Below, piece after piece: positions 1-6,157 of a DNA stretch of 8,250 nt. Under the pieces are notes generated by a model. That model was not told the DNA's origin. It was given only the letters and a program-made list of their open reading frames with translations, and searched no databases. This stretch comes from Hellea sp. (lineage in GTDB: Bacteria > Pseudomonadota > Alphaproteobacteria > Caulobacterales > Maricaulaceae): NCBI GenBank assembly GCA_020628635.1, contig JAHDEU010000013.1, positions 8,925-17,174 of the forward strand. The letters run 5' to 3'. Position 1 is the stretch's first letter. Each line of letters begins with the position of its first letter. A program made the translations under genes and the position numbers.

Positions 1-860
1 CGCTTTTCCGCGCCTGGCCTGACCTCGCACGCGCCCGCATCCAGCGACGTGCCGAACCACGCCGAGATGATGCTGACATGGCGGCAGTTCGGCAGCTCGG
101 ACTGCAGCTGGTCGAGCGAGGTGATCAGGTCCGCCTCGCCCGAAAAGCTGTTCATGTTGGACGGAACGCTGACGCCGACGCTGGGCAGCTCTTCGACCAC
201 TGTCGGCGAAAGCGCGAACTCGCCCGTGCCCGGCAGCAGGTTGACCGAGCGTACGAGGCTTTCCAGCCGCCCCCCGCGCCGCACGGCCCGCACGACCTCC
301 GCATTCATCGACGGCAGGCGGCCGCCATAGTCGTCCAGCGGGAAGTCCTCGAAGACCATATAGGCCGTGCCGCGAAAGGCCGGCACGTCGCCCGGCTCGG
401 TCGCCGCAATGACGGGGTCGGGGCCTTGCGTCTCGGAGCCCGTATGCACCCGGATCGTCAGGCCGGACCGGCGCAGCACTTCGCCGTTCGCCCAGATACG
501 GTCCACGCCGAGGATTTCGCCCTCGCACAGCGCGACGGCGAAGCTGATGGAGTAGGAATAGTTGCGCTGCACGGGTCCGCCGCCCTTGCCGCCGCCGACG
601 CCCTCCTCTGTGACCGTCTCCCTCACCTGGCTGGCCCAGATGACCTGCCCGGCGAGACGCACGCGGCCGAAGACGCGCGGCATGGGCGCGCCGTCGCGGC
701 TGGTCTGCAGCTTGAAGCTCTCCAGCCGCGGGCCTTCGAAGACGCGGTTGTCGAAAGCGCGGGTGATGGCGCTTGTCGCGGTCGAGACGGCCAGCGCGGT
801 CAGTGCGCGGACACCGCCGCTGGCAGCGGCCTGGATGCCGGAAACGGCGAGCGTGGTCAT
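1..860 (-). CDS. GTA orfg15-like baseplate/host-specificity 'megatron' protein, N-terminal part (runs off window)
   Basis: Only the first 286 codons are visible; the frame is open at position 1. RcGTA g15 is a very large protein (over 1,000 residues) at the tail tip that combines a baseplate hub with a TIM-barrel-like domain and is thought to contact the host. Seen here: an Ala-rich N-terminus, the conserved RVFGRVRLAGQVIWA stretch at residues 62-76, a Gly-rich loop at 88-95, YSYSISFAVALCEGEI at 101-116, FRGTAYMVFEDFPL at 162-175 and LPGTGEFAL at 209-217. The visible part ends near SIISAWFGTSL (263-273). The TIM-barrel region would lie beyond the edge. The ATG sits in an ATGA overlap with the stop of g14, and AAGGAG at 868-873 lies seven bases upstream. 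Family call is firm from motifs and position; host contact is inferred from the family. Confidence 0.9.
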   Translation of the reverse strand, partial: MTTLAVSGIQAAASGGVRALTALAVSTATSAITRAFDNRVFEGPRLESFKLQTSRDGAPMPRVFGRVRLAGQVIWASQVRETVTEEGVGGGKGGGPVQRNYSYSISFAVALCEGEILGVDRIWANGEVLRRSGLTIRVHTGSETQGPDPVIAATEPGDVPAFRGTAYMVFEDFPLDDYGGRLPSMNAEVVRAVRRGGRLESLVRSVNLLPGTGEFALSPTVVEELPSVGVSVPSNMNSFSGEADLITSLDQLQSELPNCRHVSIISAWFGTSLDAGACEVRPGAEK

Positions 861-1291
861 GCGGTGGCTCCTTGGGGTGTGTCGGGAAAGCGAAAGGCGT
901 GGGCGATGCGGCGCGACCAGAAGGGCGCGAGCCAGCTCTCCACCACGGCGCGGCCCCAATAGGCGTGGATGATCGTGTCAGGGCCGGACAGCAGGCCGAC
1001 ATGCTTGCACGGGCTGCCGGGCTTGAGCCGGAAGAGCAGCACGTCGCCGGGCTCGGGCGTCGCGATTTCCGTCAACCAGCGGCGGGCAGCGTGTAGCAGC
1101 GTTTCCTCGCCGCGCTCCTCCGCCCAGTTCGGTGTGTAGTCGGGTATCGACTCCGGCTCCTCGCCCATCAGCTCGCGCCAGATGCCACGGATGAGCCCGA
1201 GGCAGTCGCAGCCCACACCCTTGACCGAGGCCTGGTGCTGATAGGGCGTGTCGAGCCAGTCTTCGGCCGCGCGGACGATGTCCTCACGCAT
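857..1291 (-). CDS. GTA orfg14-like NlpC/P60 family peptidase
   Basis: A 144-residue putative cell-wall peptidase of the phage NlpC/P60 type. In GTAs this protein sits at the tail tip and is expected to open peptidoglycan during DNA entry. The catalytic cysteine is Cys30 in GCDCLGLIRG, the histidine is His97 in CKHVGLL, and the third polar residue is probably His109 in IIHAY, so the active site looks complete. The stretch PEPGDVLLFRL (79-89) is typical of the fold. The length is normal for the family. The ATG overlaps the g13 stop as ATGCGTGA, with GGAGG at 1300-1304 eight bases upstream supporting this start. Its stop overlaps the g15 start by four bases. No signal peptide is seen, consistent with assembly into the particle rather than secretion. 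Confidence 0.92.
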   Translation of the reverse strand: MREDIVRAAEDWLDTPYQHQASVKGVGCDCLGLIRGIWRELMGEEPESIPDYTPNWAEERGEETLLHAARRWLTEIATPEPGDVLLFRLKPGSPCKHVGLLSGPDTIIHAYWGRAVVESWLAPFWSRRIAHAFRFPDTPQGATA

Positions 1292-1919
1292 AGCGCGAGC
1301 CTCCGCTGCGGTTCGGGGTCAGGTGGACTCCGGTCTGGAGCGCGTCGTCGCCGAGCAGATAAGGGAAGCCGCGAAAGTTCACGGCGTTGGCAAAGCGGTC
1401 CTTGCAGGCGTCCAGCGTGCGCGGGCAGACCGTGCCGTCGGGGTAGTCGGCAAGATTCACCCCGCAGCGCGCGTCACCCAGTTCCGCATCGCAGCGGCGG
1501 GAGAAGACGCGACCCGTGGAACGGTCCAGCAAGGTCGCGCGGCCGAGCCAGTCGGCCTCGAACCCCTCCCCGTCGCGGCCAAGCGAGACCTCGCCAAGAC
1601 GGCCGGATGTCATCAGGACATGGCTGTCCGGGTCCGACCAATCCACCCGATATTCCTCCAGCCGCGCGCCGTCGAGCGCGCCTGCCTTGATCGCCTCGGC
1701 GCTGAGCTCGATGTCGAACGTCGTGCGCACCGCGCCGCTATCCGCGTCGAACCCGGCGCGTTGTTCGGTATCCGCCGCAGCCATCGGGCGGCAGGTGACG
1801 CCGTCGAGAACGAGCGGCTGGTCGTGGTCCGTAAAGCCGTGCCGCGCGCCATCCCTCAGGGTAATGATGAAGGCGCGGGCGATGCTCTGGCAGTCATCCG
1901 CAAATGGCAGGTCACGCAT
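1284..1919 (-). CDS. GTA orfg13-like hub protein (DUF2163 family), internally shortened
   Basis: A 211-residue member of the DUF2163/TIGR02218 family, a component of the GTA baseplate hub. Conserved pieces are visible: GFTDHDQPLVLDGVTCRP (28-45), the SAEAI...GALDGA segment (73-85), GRLGEVSLGRDG (106-117), STGRVFSRRCDAELGDARCG (134-153) and DRFANAVNFRGFP (174-186). RcGTA-like homologues are, from memory, nearer 290 residues. Here the stretch between DARCGVNL and the Cys-containing DACKDRFANAVNFRGF is reduced to about 15 residues. The paired cysteines Cys143/Cys152 and Cys165/Cys172 are kept, suggesting a folded minimal form and not decay. There is no frameshift. The start lies in an ATGCGTGA overlap with g12, with GGAGG at 1926-1930 six bases upstream. 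Confidence 0.88.
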   Translation of the reverse strand: MRDLPFADDCQSIARAFIITLRDGARHGFTDHDQPLVLDGVTCRPMAAADTEQRAGFDADSGAVRTTFDIELSAEAIKAGALDGARLEEYRVDWSDPDSHVLMTSGRLGEVSLGRDGEGFEADWLGRATLLDRSTGRVFSRRCDAELGDARCGVNLADYPDGTVCPRTLDACKDRFANAVNFRGFPYLLGDDALQTGVHLTPNRSGGSRYA

Positions 1920-2499
1920 GGGGCACCTCCCCCAGCACTTCGATCAGCGGAACCGACGCGACATTCACAGCGCCATCGGTCTCCAGGCCCAGGATCAGCT
2001 CGTCCGTGTCGAAGCGGACTGGCACGTCGAAGGTGAAGCTCGCCGTGACGAGCGCGCCGGATGGGGGTGGGTCGATGGTGACCACTCCAGCATTCAGACC
2101 ATGCGTGACCACCTGCCCCGCCACGCGGACCTCCACCGTGTCCGCGACCGGCAAGGTAATGGGGCGCACCGCCTCGCCATAGCTCTTGCGCAGGGCGAAC
2201 TCGGCCTGCGTCCCGTCGCCTACGCCGAGCAGCACGTCCTTTGCCGCATGGTCGATCGGGTCGCGGAAGCGGAAGCTGTGCAGAGATCCGCCCCGCGCTT
2301 CGTAGAAGGCCGCCAGTGCTTGCGCGTCCGCCAGCGACTTCACACCCGTCACGGCGTTGTAGCGGCGGCGGGCGCGGCTCTGCGTGGTGTTGCGGTGCTC
2401 CCTGCCCGAGGAAAGCGTGGCGATGTCGACCGCGCGGGTGGGCCCGCCGGTCGCGCCGAACGCCAGGGTGAGCGGAAACCGCTCGTCATGGAAAGCCAT
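1912..2499 (-). CDS. GTA orfg12-like distal tail protein (DUF2460 family)
   Basis: A 195-residue protein of the DUF2460/TIGR02217 family, the distal-tail component that joins the GTA tail tube to the baseplate. The family signature is clear: the N-terminus MAFHDERFPLTLAFGATGGP, the ERRT-like segment with RARRRYNAVTGVKSL (42-56), AFYEARGGSLHSFRFRDP (64-81), GDGTQAEFALRKSY (94-107) and near the C-terminus FDVPVRFDTDEL (157-168) followed by SVPLIEV (182-188). The length is slightly under the usual figure of about 210. The ATG has a strong ribosome binding site, AGGAGA at 2505-2510, which overlaps the TAG stop of g11. This is one of the few junctions in the cluster with a gap instead of an overlap. 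The stop overlaps g13 by eight bases. Confidence 0.92.
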   Translation of the reverse strand: MAFHDERFPLTLAFGATGGPTRAVDIATLSSGREHRNTTQSRARRRYNAVTGVKSLADAQALAAFYEARGGSLHSFRFRDPIDHAAKDVLLGVGDGTQAEFALRKSYGEAVRPITLPVADTVEVRVAGQVVTHGLNAGVVTIDPPPSGALVTASFTFDVPVRFDTDELILGLETDGAVNVASVPLIEVLGEVPHA

Positions 2500-2504
2500 C
2501 TGTG

Positions 2505-2510
2505 TCTCCT
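2505..2510 (-). promoter_or_regulatory. Ribosome binding site of the g12-like gene, overlapping the g11 stop
   Basis: AGGAGA lies five bases before the ATG at 2499. Its first two bases are part of the TAG stop codon (2509-2511) of the upstream tape-measure gene, so ribosomes ending there can restart directly. It fixes the g12 start. Confidence 0.8.
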
Positions 2511-2919
2511 AGATGCGGCCCGCGCCGGAGCCGACCGCGCGCGCCAGATGCGCGCCGATCTGCCCCTCGCTGCGGCGAAAGCCCTGCGCGTCCGAGACGC
2601 CGGACAGGTTCATGGTGATGTTGGTGGACGATTTGCCCCCGCCCAGCGCATCGCCGAGCCCCTTGGTCAGGCCGCCGACGAGCGCGTTGAGCGGTCCTTC
2701 GACCAGCTCCGCCACGGCAAGTTTGGCAAGATCCTTGAGCACCGACTCCGCCATGTCGGAGAAGGACAGCTGCCCCCGTTTGGCCGCGCCTTCGAGCGAA
2801 CGCGCGATGCTCTCGCCCGCCGCCTCGAACGCGCTGGCGATCTCGTCCGCACCCTTGACGAGCGGGTCGGCGTCAAATGCGTCGAGCGCGTCGGCGGCTT
2901 TGTTCTGGTCGTCATCCAT
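2509..2919 (-). CDS. GTA orfg11-like tape measure protein, unusually short
   Basis: A 136-residue acidic, Ala-rich, helical protein. Position between the tail chaperone and g12, and the C-terminal motif ITMNLSGVSDAQGFRRSEGQ (101-120), match the RcGTA g11 C-terminus, where a VxMNV...GFxRSxxQI pattern ends the protein. The tape measure sets tail length and lies inside the tail tube. RcGTA g11 is, from memory, about 220 residues and contains a GGVV...GEAGPEAIMPL region common in siphophage tape measures. That region is missing here, with residues 80-99 (Gly-rich) bridging the helical N-part (1-79) directly to the C-terminal motif. The ATG has GGAGGA at 2928-2933 eight bases upstream and overlaps the stop of the chaperone gene by eight bases. 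There is no transmembrane signal peptide, although residues 66-88 are mildly hydrophobic. Confidence 0.85.
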   Translation of the reverse strand: MDDDQNKAADALDAFDADPLVKGADEIASAFEAAGESIARSLEGAAKRGQLSFSDMAESVLKDLAKLAVAELVEGPLNALVGGLTKGLGDALGGGKSSTNITMNLSGVSDAQGFRRSEGQIGAHLARAVGSGAGRI

Positions 2920-3085
2920 CGGGATAGTCCTCCATCAATTTGCGTAGGGCGTCCGTGTCGAGCGGCGCGGTGTCCGGGCGCAGCAGGGCAAGCCAGTCGG
3001 CCAGAGGCATCGTCCAGAACTCGCCCGGCGGCAGGTGCAGCTGGCGCACGGCGAGGCGGTGCCAGTCGGTGAAGGGCCAGCTCAT
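2912..3085 (-). CDS. GTA orfg10.1-like tail assembly chaperone, 57 aa
   Basis: A short gene of 57 codons, read as MSWPFTDWHRLAVRQLHLPP and onward through GEFWTMPLADWLALL, ending in DALRKLMEDYPDG. This matches the small phage tail assembly chaperone family (TIGR02216) found between g10 and g11 in RcGTA-like clusters. The typical pattern is an aromatic-rich N-terminal half with a W...LGLxPxxFW-like core, seen here as LHLPPGEFW at residues 17-25. Such proteins bind the tape measure and help the tail tube polymerise. The ATG is in an ATGA overlap with the stop of g10, so translation is probably coupled. The stop overlaps the start of g11 by eight bases, and its last codons contain the g11 ribosome binding site. 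Confidence 0.85.
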   Translation of the reverse strand: MSWPFTDWHRLAVRQLHLPPGEFWTMPLADWLALLRPDTAPLDTDALRKLMEDYPDG

Positions 3086-3363
3086 GCGGGCACCAAAGAC
3101 GTGCTGATGCAGGCGGCGAGCTGCGGCATGAGCGCGGCGACCTCGGCGTCGGTGACGGCGGACAGATCACCCGTCCCGCCCCCGCCGCGCAGCATCGCGC
3201 CCAGCAGCACACGCGCCGTGTCCGGGCCCATGACGCGGACCCGCTCGGCCAATGCGCGCGGGCTCTCGGCTCCCGTGACCTCCGCGATCTCCGCCAGTGC
3301 CCCGACCGTCAGGCGGAGCGTGCCGAGTGGGCTTTCCACGTCGCCCCTGCGGTAGTCGCTCAC
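3082..3363 (-). CDS. GTA orfg10-like tail protein (DUF3356, GTA family protein), GTG start
   Basis: A 93-residue protein beginning at a GTG codon that forms a GTGA overlap with the stop of g9. The body reads as the GTA gp10-like family: GDVESPLGTLRLTVGALAEI (7-26), a family-typical G...LRLT.GALAELE-like N-terminus, then a helix with SPRALAERV and a VLLGAMLRGGGG segment (52-63), and an Asp/Glu-rich DAEVAAL stretch. In RcGTA this small protein follows the tail tube gene and is related to tail assembly chaperones (TAC-like). The alternative ATG starts are inside the conserved region, so the GTG is preferred. The length is normal. The stop overlaps the g10.1 start by four bases. Confidence 0.85.
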   Translation of the reverse strand: MSDYRRGDVESPLGTLRLTVGALAEIAEVTGAESPRALAERVRVMGPDTARVLLGAMLRGGGGTGDLSAVTDAEVAALMPQLAACISTSLVPA

Positions 3364-3764
3364 GCGGCCGCGAAGCTCGCAGGGCCCGTGGAAGCCAGTC
3401 CGATCTCGAACGTCGCTTCGCCCTTGTATGTCCCGCCATAGGTCAGGCTCGTCACCATGATCGGCGCGCTGATCGTGCCAAAGCCCGGCATGACCATCTG
3501 TGCATCGAGCTCCTCGCCCGCGAAGAAGGCCGCGCGGATGGCGGCGTCCGACTCGCGGCTGCGGAACACGCCCGATCCCGTCACGGCGACCGAGCGGATG
3601 CCCGCCTGTGGCAGCAATTCCGTCCAGCCTTGCGAGCCGCTATCGGTCACATCCACGCTCGTCGCGTTCATGCGCACCGATTTGGTGCGCAGCCCGGCGA
3701 CGGTTTTGAATCCCTCGCCGCTATCGACCCGTAGCAGCAGGTCTCGTCCCAGTTTGGCTGTCAT
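3360..3764 (-). CDS. GTA orfg9-like major tail (tube) protein
   Basis: A 134-residue tail tube protein of the TP901-1/GTA major tail protein family (TIGR02126 type). It forms the stacked rings through which DNA passes. Features seen: the N-terminal GRDLLLRVDSGEGFKTVAGL (6-25), RTKSVRMNATSVDVTDSGSQ (26-45) followed by GWTELL, VTGSGVFRSRESDAAIRAAF (61-80), and the C-terminal TYGGTYKGEATFEIGLASTG. These are the family's diagnostic beta-strand motifs, and the length is usual. The ATG directly follows the TAG stop of g8 with no spacer, and the strong GGAGGA at 3772-3777, inside the end of g8, sets a seven-base distance. A strong independent site suits a protein needed in many copies. Confidence 0.93.
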   Translation of the reverse strand: MTAKLGRDLLLRVDSGEGFKTVAGLRTKSVRMNATSVDVTDSGSQGWTELLPQAGIRSVAVTGSGVFRSRESDAAIRAAFFAGEELDAQMVMPGFGTISAPIMVTSLTYGGTYKGEATFEIGLASTGPASFAAA

Positions 3765-4169
3765 CTATTCGTCCTCCATGATGATCGACAGGCGCAGCAG
3801 GCCGTGCCGGGTGCGGCCGTCGGGCGCGCGGAAAATGTCCGTGAGTGTGGGCACGCTGCGATGCGGCAGCTGGTTGGCGATCGCCGTCTCGACCTGGCGC
3901 AGCAGCTCCAGCGCTTCGGCGCGGGATGTGGCGCGCGACCAGACATGCAGCGTCACCGCGTTGGTCGTGCGGGTTGTGTCGTCGGCGGAAGCATCCCGGC
4001 TCTCGATGCGGCCATAGGTGAGGTAGGGGTAGGTCGGCTCCGGCGGCACCTCGTCATAGGCGCGCACCTGCCCGTCCTTGCCCATGCTGTTCTGCAGGGC
4101 CGTGTCGGCGCTCAGCGCGGCGTGTATGTCGCGTTGCAGCCGCAATGCATGATCGGCGAGCGACGTCAC
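3765..4169 (-). CDS. GTA orfg8-like tail terminator / DUF3168 protein, GTG start
   Basis: A 134-residue DUF3168 protein, the family that caps the tail tube at the head-tail interface in RcGTA-like particles. Motifs: an N-terminal helix LADHALRLQRDIHAALSADT (4-23), VRAYDEVPPEPTYPYLTYG (35-53), which is the family's typical V.D..P....PY...G pattern, then VTLHVWSRATSRAEALELLR (71-90), and a C-terminal HGLLRLSIIMEDE strand. It starts at GTG in a GTGA overlap with the g7 stop. No better ATG occurs before the conserved helix. The stop TAG abuts the g9 ATG. The length agrees with the family. Placement between g7 and g9 supports the call. Confidence 0.9.
   Translation of the reverse strand: MTSLADHALRLQRDIHAALSADTALQNSMGKDGQVRAYDEVPPEPTYPYLTYGRIESRDASADDTTRTTNAVTLHVWSRATSRAEALELLRQVETAIANQLPHRSVPTLTDIFRAPDGRTRHGLLRLSIIMEDE
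3772..3777 (-). promoter_or_regulatory. Strong ribosome binding site of the tail tube gene
   Basis: GGAGGA lies seven bases before the ATG at 3764, inside the last codons of the g8-like gene. It is one of the best matches to the anti-Shine-Dalgarno sequence in the window, in line with high demand for the tube subunit. Confidence 0.75.
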
Positions 4170-4483
4170 GACAGCACCTCTTCGCAGATCAGGTGTAGCC
4201 GCTCGAAGCGCGTGTCGGGGTCGGACACGGCGACGACGCGCAGCGTCCGGCCCTGCCAGACGACGCGGGCGCGGTGGGACAGGTCCGAACGGTGACGGAT
4301 GGTGATGCGGTAGGACTGCACGACACGCAGGCGGCCGTTCTCGACTGCCTCCGAAATCGTACGCGGCTCGACCATGGCCCAGACCGCGCGCTGGAAGGAC
4401 CAGCTCGTGATCGTGCCGCCGACATCGTCGCGCACCTCGCTCGGCGCGTAGACGCCGATGCGATGGCGGAGCTGGCCAATCAT
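4166..4483 (-). CDS. GTA orfg7-like head-tail adaptor (SPP1 gp16-like)
   Basis: A 105-residue head-tail adaptor or stopper protein of the SPP1 gp16/HK97 gp10-like family. The start MIGQLRHRIGVYAPSEVRDD is the classic family N-terminus (G.LR.RI.I......D..GG....W), followed by GGTITSWSFQRAVWAMVEP (22-40). The middle strand YRITIRHRSDLSHRARVVWQ (58-77) and the C-terminal RTLRVVAVSDPD (79-90) also fit. The protein seals the portal-connector channel and joins it to the tail. It begins in an ATGA overlap with the g6 stop and no clear Shine-Dalgarno sequence precedes it, so coupling to g6 translation is likely. The length is normal. Confidence 0.92.
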   Translation of the reverse strand: MIGQLRHRIGVYAPSEVRDDVGGTITSWSFQRAVWAMVEPRTISEAVENGRLRVVQSYRITIRHRSDLSHRARVVWQGRTLRVVAVSDPDTRFERLHLICEEVLS

Positions 4484-4938
4484 GGGGTCACCACGCGGTA
4501 GGGCGCGATCAGCGCCTGCACCATGAGCGGCAGGCCTTCCGCACTGTCGCGGTGCTCATAGCAATAGCTGACCAGCAGGAGCATGGCCTGGCGCAGCGGC
4601 GCAGGCACGTCGGACGGCGTGGGGCCGTAGCCCGCGGTGAAGATGATCGTCGTCGGCGCATCGACGCGCAGGCAGACGGGTCGCACGGCTAGCCTGGGCG
4701 CAAAGCCCTGCACGTCCGTGACTGGCCAGCGCGGCAGCACGACGGTCCCGGCCTCCGCCTCGTAACGGAACTCCCTCTCGATCATGGCGACGCCGAGCAG
4801 CGTTTCGATGCGGTCGCGCGCGGATGCAACCAGCATGGCGATCAGTCCATCCTCATGGTCGTGGTCGACGCGCAGGAAGGTCTTGGCCTCGGCGAGCGTG
4901 ACGGGTTCGGCGGGCGGTGGGTCGGTCTGGATGAGCAT
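4480..4938 (-). CDS. GTA orfg6-like head-tail connector (gp6-like), somewhat short
   Basis: A 152-residue connector of the phage gp6-like family (TIGR02215/phiE125 gp8 type), which forms the ring under the portal. Seen: PPPAEPVTLAEAKTFLRVDH (7-26), a family hallmark (EPVTLAEAK.HLR...), then LIAMLVASARDRIETLLG (32-49), LPRWPVTDVQ (68-77), and the C-terminal TIIFTAGYGPTPSDVPAPLR (97-116) with QAMLLLVSYCYEHRD. Many homologues are, from memory, about 180-200 residues; here the middle, between the LPRWPV strand and the AGYG motif, is compressed. It starts 79 bases after the capsid gene, beyond a terminator-like hairpin, with a moderate AAGGGA at 4945-4950 six bases upstream. Translation must therefore initiate independently of the capsid gene. 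Confidence 0.9.
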   Translation of the reverse strand: MLIQTDPPPAEPVTLAEAKTFLRVDHDHEDGLIAMLVASARDRIETLLGVAMIEREFRYEAEAGTVVLPRWPVTDVQGFAPRLAVRPVCLRVDAPTTIIFTAGYGPTPSDVPAPLRQAMLLLVSYCYEHRDSAEGLPLMVQALIAPYRVVTP

Positions 4939-4960
4939 GAGAAGTCCCTTGGAAATCGAG

Positions 4961-4993
4961 CAAAGAAAAACCCGCCAGCCGGAAGCTGGCGGG
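4961..4993 (-). terminator. Terminator-like hairpin between major capsid and connector genes
   Basis: Read on the minus strand, CCCGCCAGC (4985-4993) pairs with GCTGGCGGG (4971-4979) around a five-base loop, giving nine perfect GC-rich pairs followed at once by TTTTTCTTTG (4961-4970). This is the form of a Rho-independent terminator for the leftward transcript. The plus side has no T-run. It lies inside the operon, so it probably works as a partial terminator or as a 3' end that raises capsid mRNA over the downstream tail genes. Its activity is inferred. Confidence 0.85.
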
Positions 4994-5010
4994 TCGTGTT
5001 GGTGAGTGGA

Positions 5011-5030
5011 CTTCGCCTTACGCGGCGAAG
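5011..5030 (-). repeat. Inverted repeat across the capsid stop codon
   Basis: CTTCGCC (minus-strand 5024-5030) pairs perfectly with GGCGAAG (5011-5017) around the six-base loop GCGTAA, whose last three bases are the TAA stop. It lies 17 bases before the terminator hairpin at 4971-4993. It could form once the terminating ribosome leaves and may protect the capsid mRNA 3' end. The structure is seen; the function is inferred. Confidence 0.5.
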
Positions 5031-6157
5031 CTCAGCAGGCTGATCGCATCCTTGTCCTGCACGCCGCCGCCGACGCGCTTGGTCGTGTAGAACAGCACGT
5101 AGGGCTTGGCGGAATAGGGATCGCGCAGGACACGCACGCCCTGGCGGTCGGCAATCATGTAGCCACGGCGGAAGTCACCGAAGGCGATGGCCGACCCGCC
5201 GGAAACGATGTCGGGCATCTGCTCCATCTCGGTGACGTCATAGCCGAGCAGCTGCGACGGCTGACCCGACGCGCCGGGCGTCCAGACATAGTTGCCATCC
5301 GCGTCCTTGATCTTGCGGATCTCGGACAGGGTGCGGCGGTTCATGACGAAGGACGCGCCCGGGCGGTAGATCGACTTGGGCGCGTAGATCAGATCCATCA
5401 GCGTGTCGTATTGGGTCGCCCCGAAGCTGCCCTCCACACCCGTGACGATCTCGTTCAGCGCATCCGCCGTGCCTTGGTAGCTCAGAAAGCCACGCGGCTT
5501 GTCCACGCCGTCGCCATTGACGAAGGCGGCCGTTTCCTGCGCAGCAAACACGTCGCGCACTTCTTCCGCCAGCCACGCATCGACATCGGCCACGCTGTCA
5601 TCCAGCAGGGCCTGTGTCGCGGCGGGCATGGCGTAGAGCTCGCCCGCCGGGAAGGCAACGAGGGTCAGGCTGGGGGCCGTGGTTTCGGGGCGCGGGTCTG
5701 TCTCGCCGACCCAGCCGGTGGTGGGCTGACCGGAGGAGACCGGCTTGCGGAACTGTCCGCTGCCGATCTTGCGCACCGTCGCGATACGGCGCATGGGCGA
5801 GGCCTGCTCCAGCGCCGTGTCGATCTGGTTTTCCGTCTCGACCGGCGCGACATAGCCGCCGTCGCCGTCCGTGGTCGAGAGCGACTTGAGCTCCGTCAGA
5901 GCGCTCTCGTCACCCGAGCGGATGAAGCGCGACCAGGCGGATTTGGCCTCGTTCACGGGCTTCGCGACTACCGGCTGCGACAGCGAGACGGAGAGCGTTT
6001 CCAGCCGGCGGTTCAGGCGCTCGACCTTCTCTGTGAGCAGCGGATCGGCGGCGGATTTGCTCTCGATCTCCGCCAGGCGGGCATCATTGGCGTCGCGGAA
6101 GGCCGCGAAGGTCTGGGCGAAGTCTTCACTCGCCATTTTGGTTTCGATTTGTGTCAC
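5018..6157 (-). CDS. GTA orfg5-like major capsid protein (HK97 fold), GTG start
   Basis: A 379-residue HK97-family major capsid protein. Residues 10-60 form an acidic, heptad-like helical scaffold (delta) domain, which the prohead protease is expected to remove somewhere before GGYVAPVE (100-107). The mature shell domain has the expected pieces: GWVGETDPRPETTAPSLTLV (148-167), AGELYAMPAATQALLDD (171-187), VDAWLAEEVRDVFAAQE (192-208), AFVNGDGVDKPRGFLSY (211-227), SFVMNRRTLSEIRKIKD and LLGYDVTEMEQMPD, and near the C-terminus AIAFGDFRRGYMIADRQGVR. I chose the GTG at 6157 because AAGGAG (6165-6170) lies seven bases before it and it makes a GTGA overlap with the protease stop. The alternative ATG at 6136 would lose seven residues and has no site. 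The TAA stop sits in the loop of a seven-pair hairpin. Confidence 0.95.
   Translation of the reverse strand: MTQIETKMASEDFAQTFAAFRDANDARLAEIESKSAADPLLTEKVERLNRRLETLSVSLSQPVVAKPVNEAKSAWSRFIRSGDESALTELKSLSTTDGDGGYVAPVETENQIDTALEQASPMRRIATVRKIGSGQFRKPVSSGQPTTGWVGETDPRPETTAPSLTLVAFPAGELYAMPAATQALLDDSVADVDAWLAEEVRDVFAAQETAAFVNGDGVDKPRGFLSYQGTADALNEIVTGVEGSFGATQYDTLMDLIYAPKSIYRPGASFVMNRRTLSEIRKIKDADGNYVWTPGASGQPSQLLGYDVTEMEQMPDIVSGGSAIAFGDFRRGYMIADRQGVRVLRDPYSAKPYVLFYTTKRVGGGVQDKDAISLLSFAA

Noticed and set aside
78..962. A 294-codon plus-strand open frame opposite g15 and g14
   Set aside because: The minus strand here encodes conserved g15 and NlpC/P60 motifs; the plus frame is a GC-driven shadow.
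1516..3072. A 518-codon plus-strand open frame across g13, g12, g11 and g10.1
   Set aside because: It runs antisense through four recognised genes and their junctions, with shadow-like composition and no recognisable domain.
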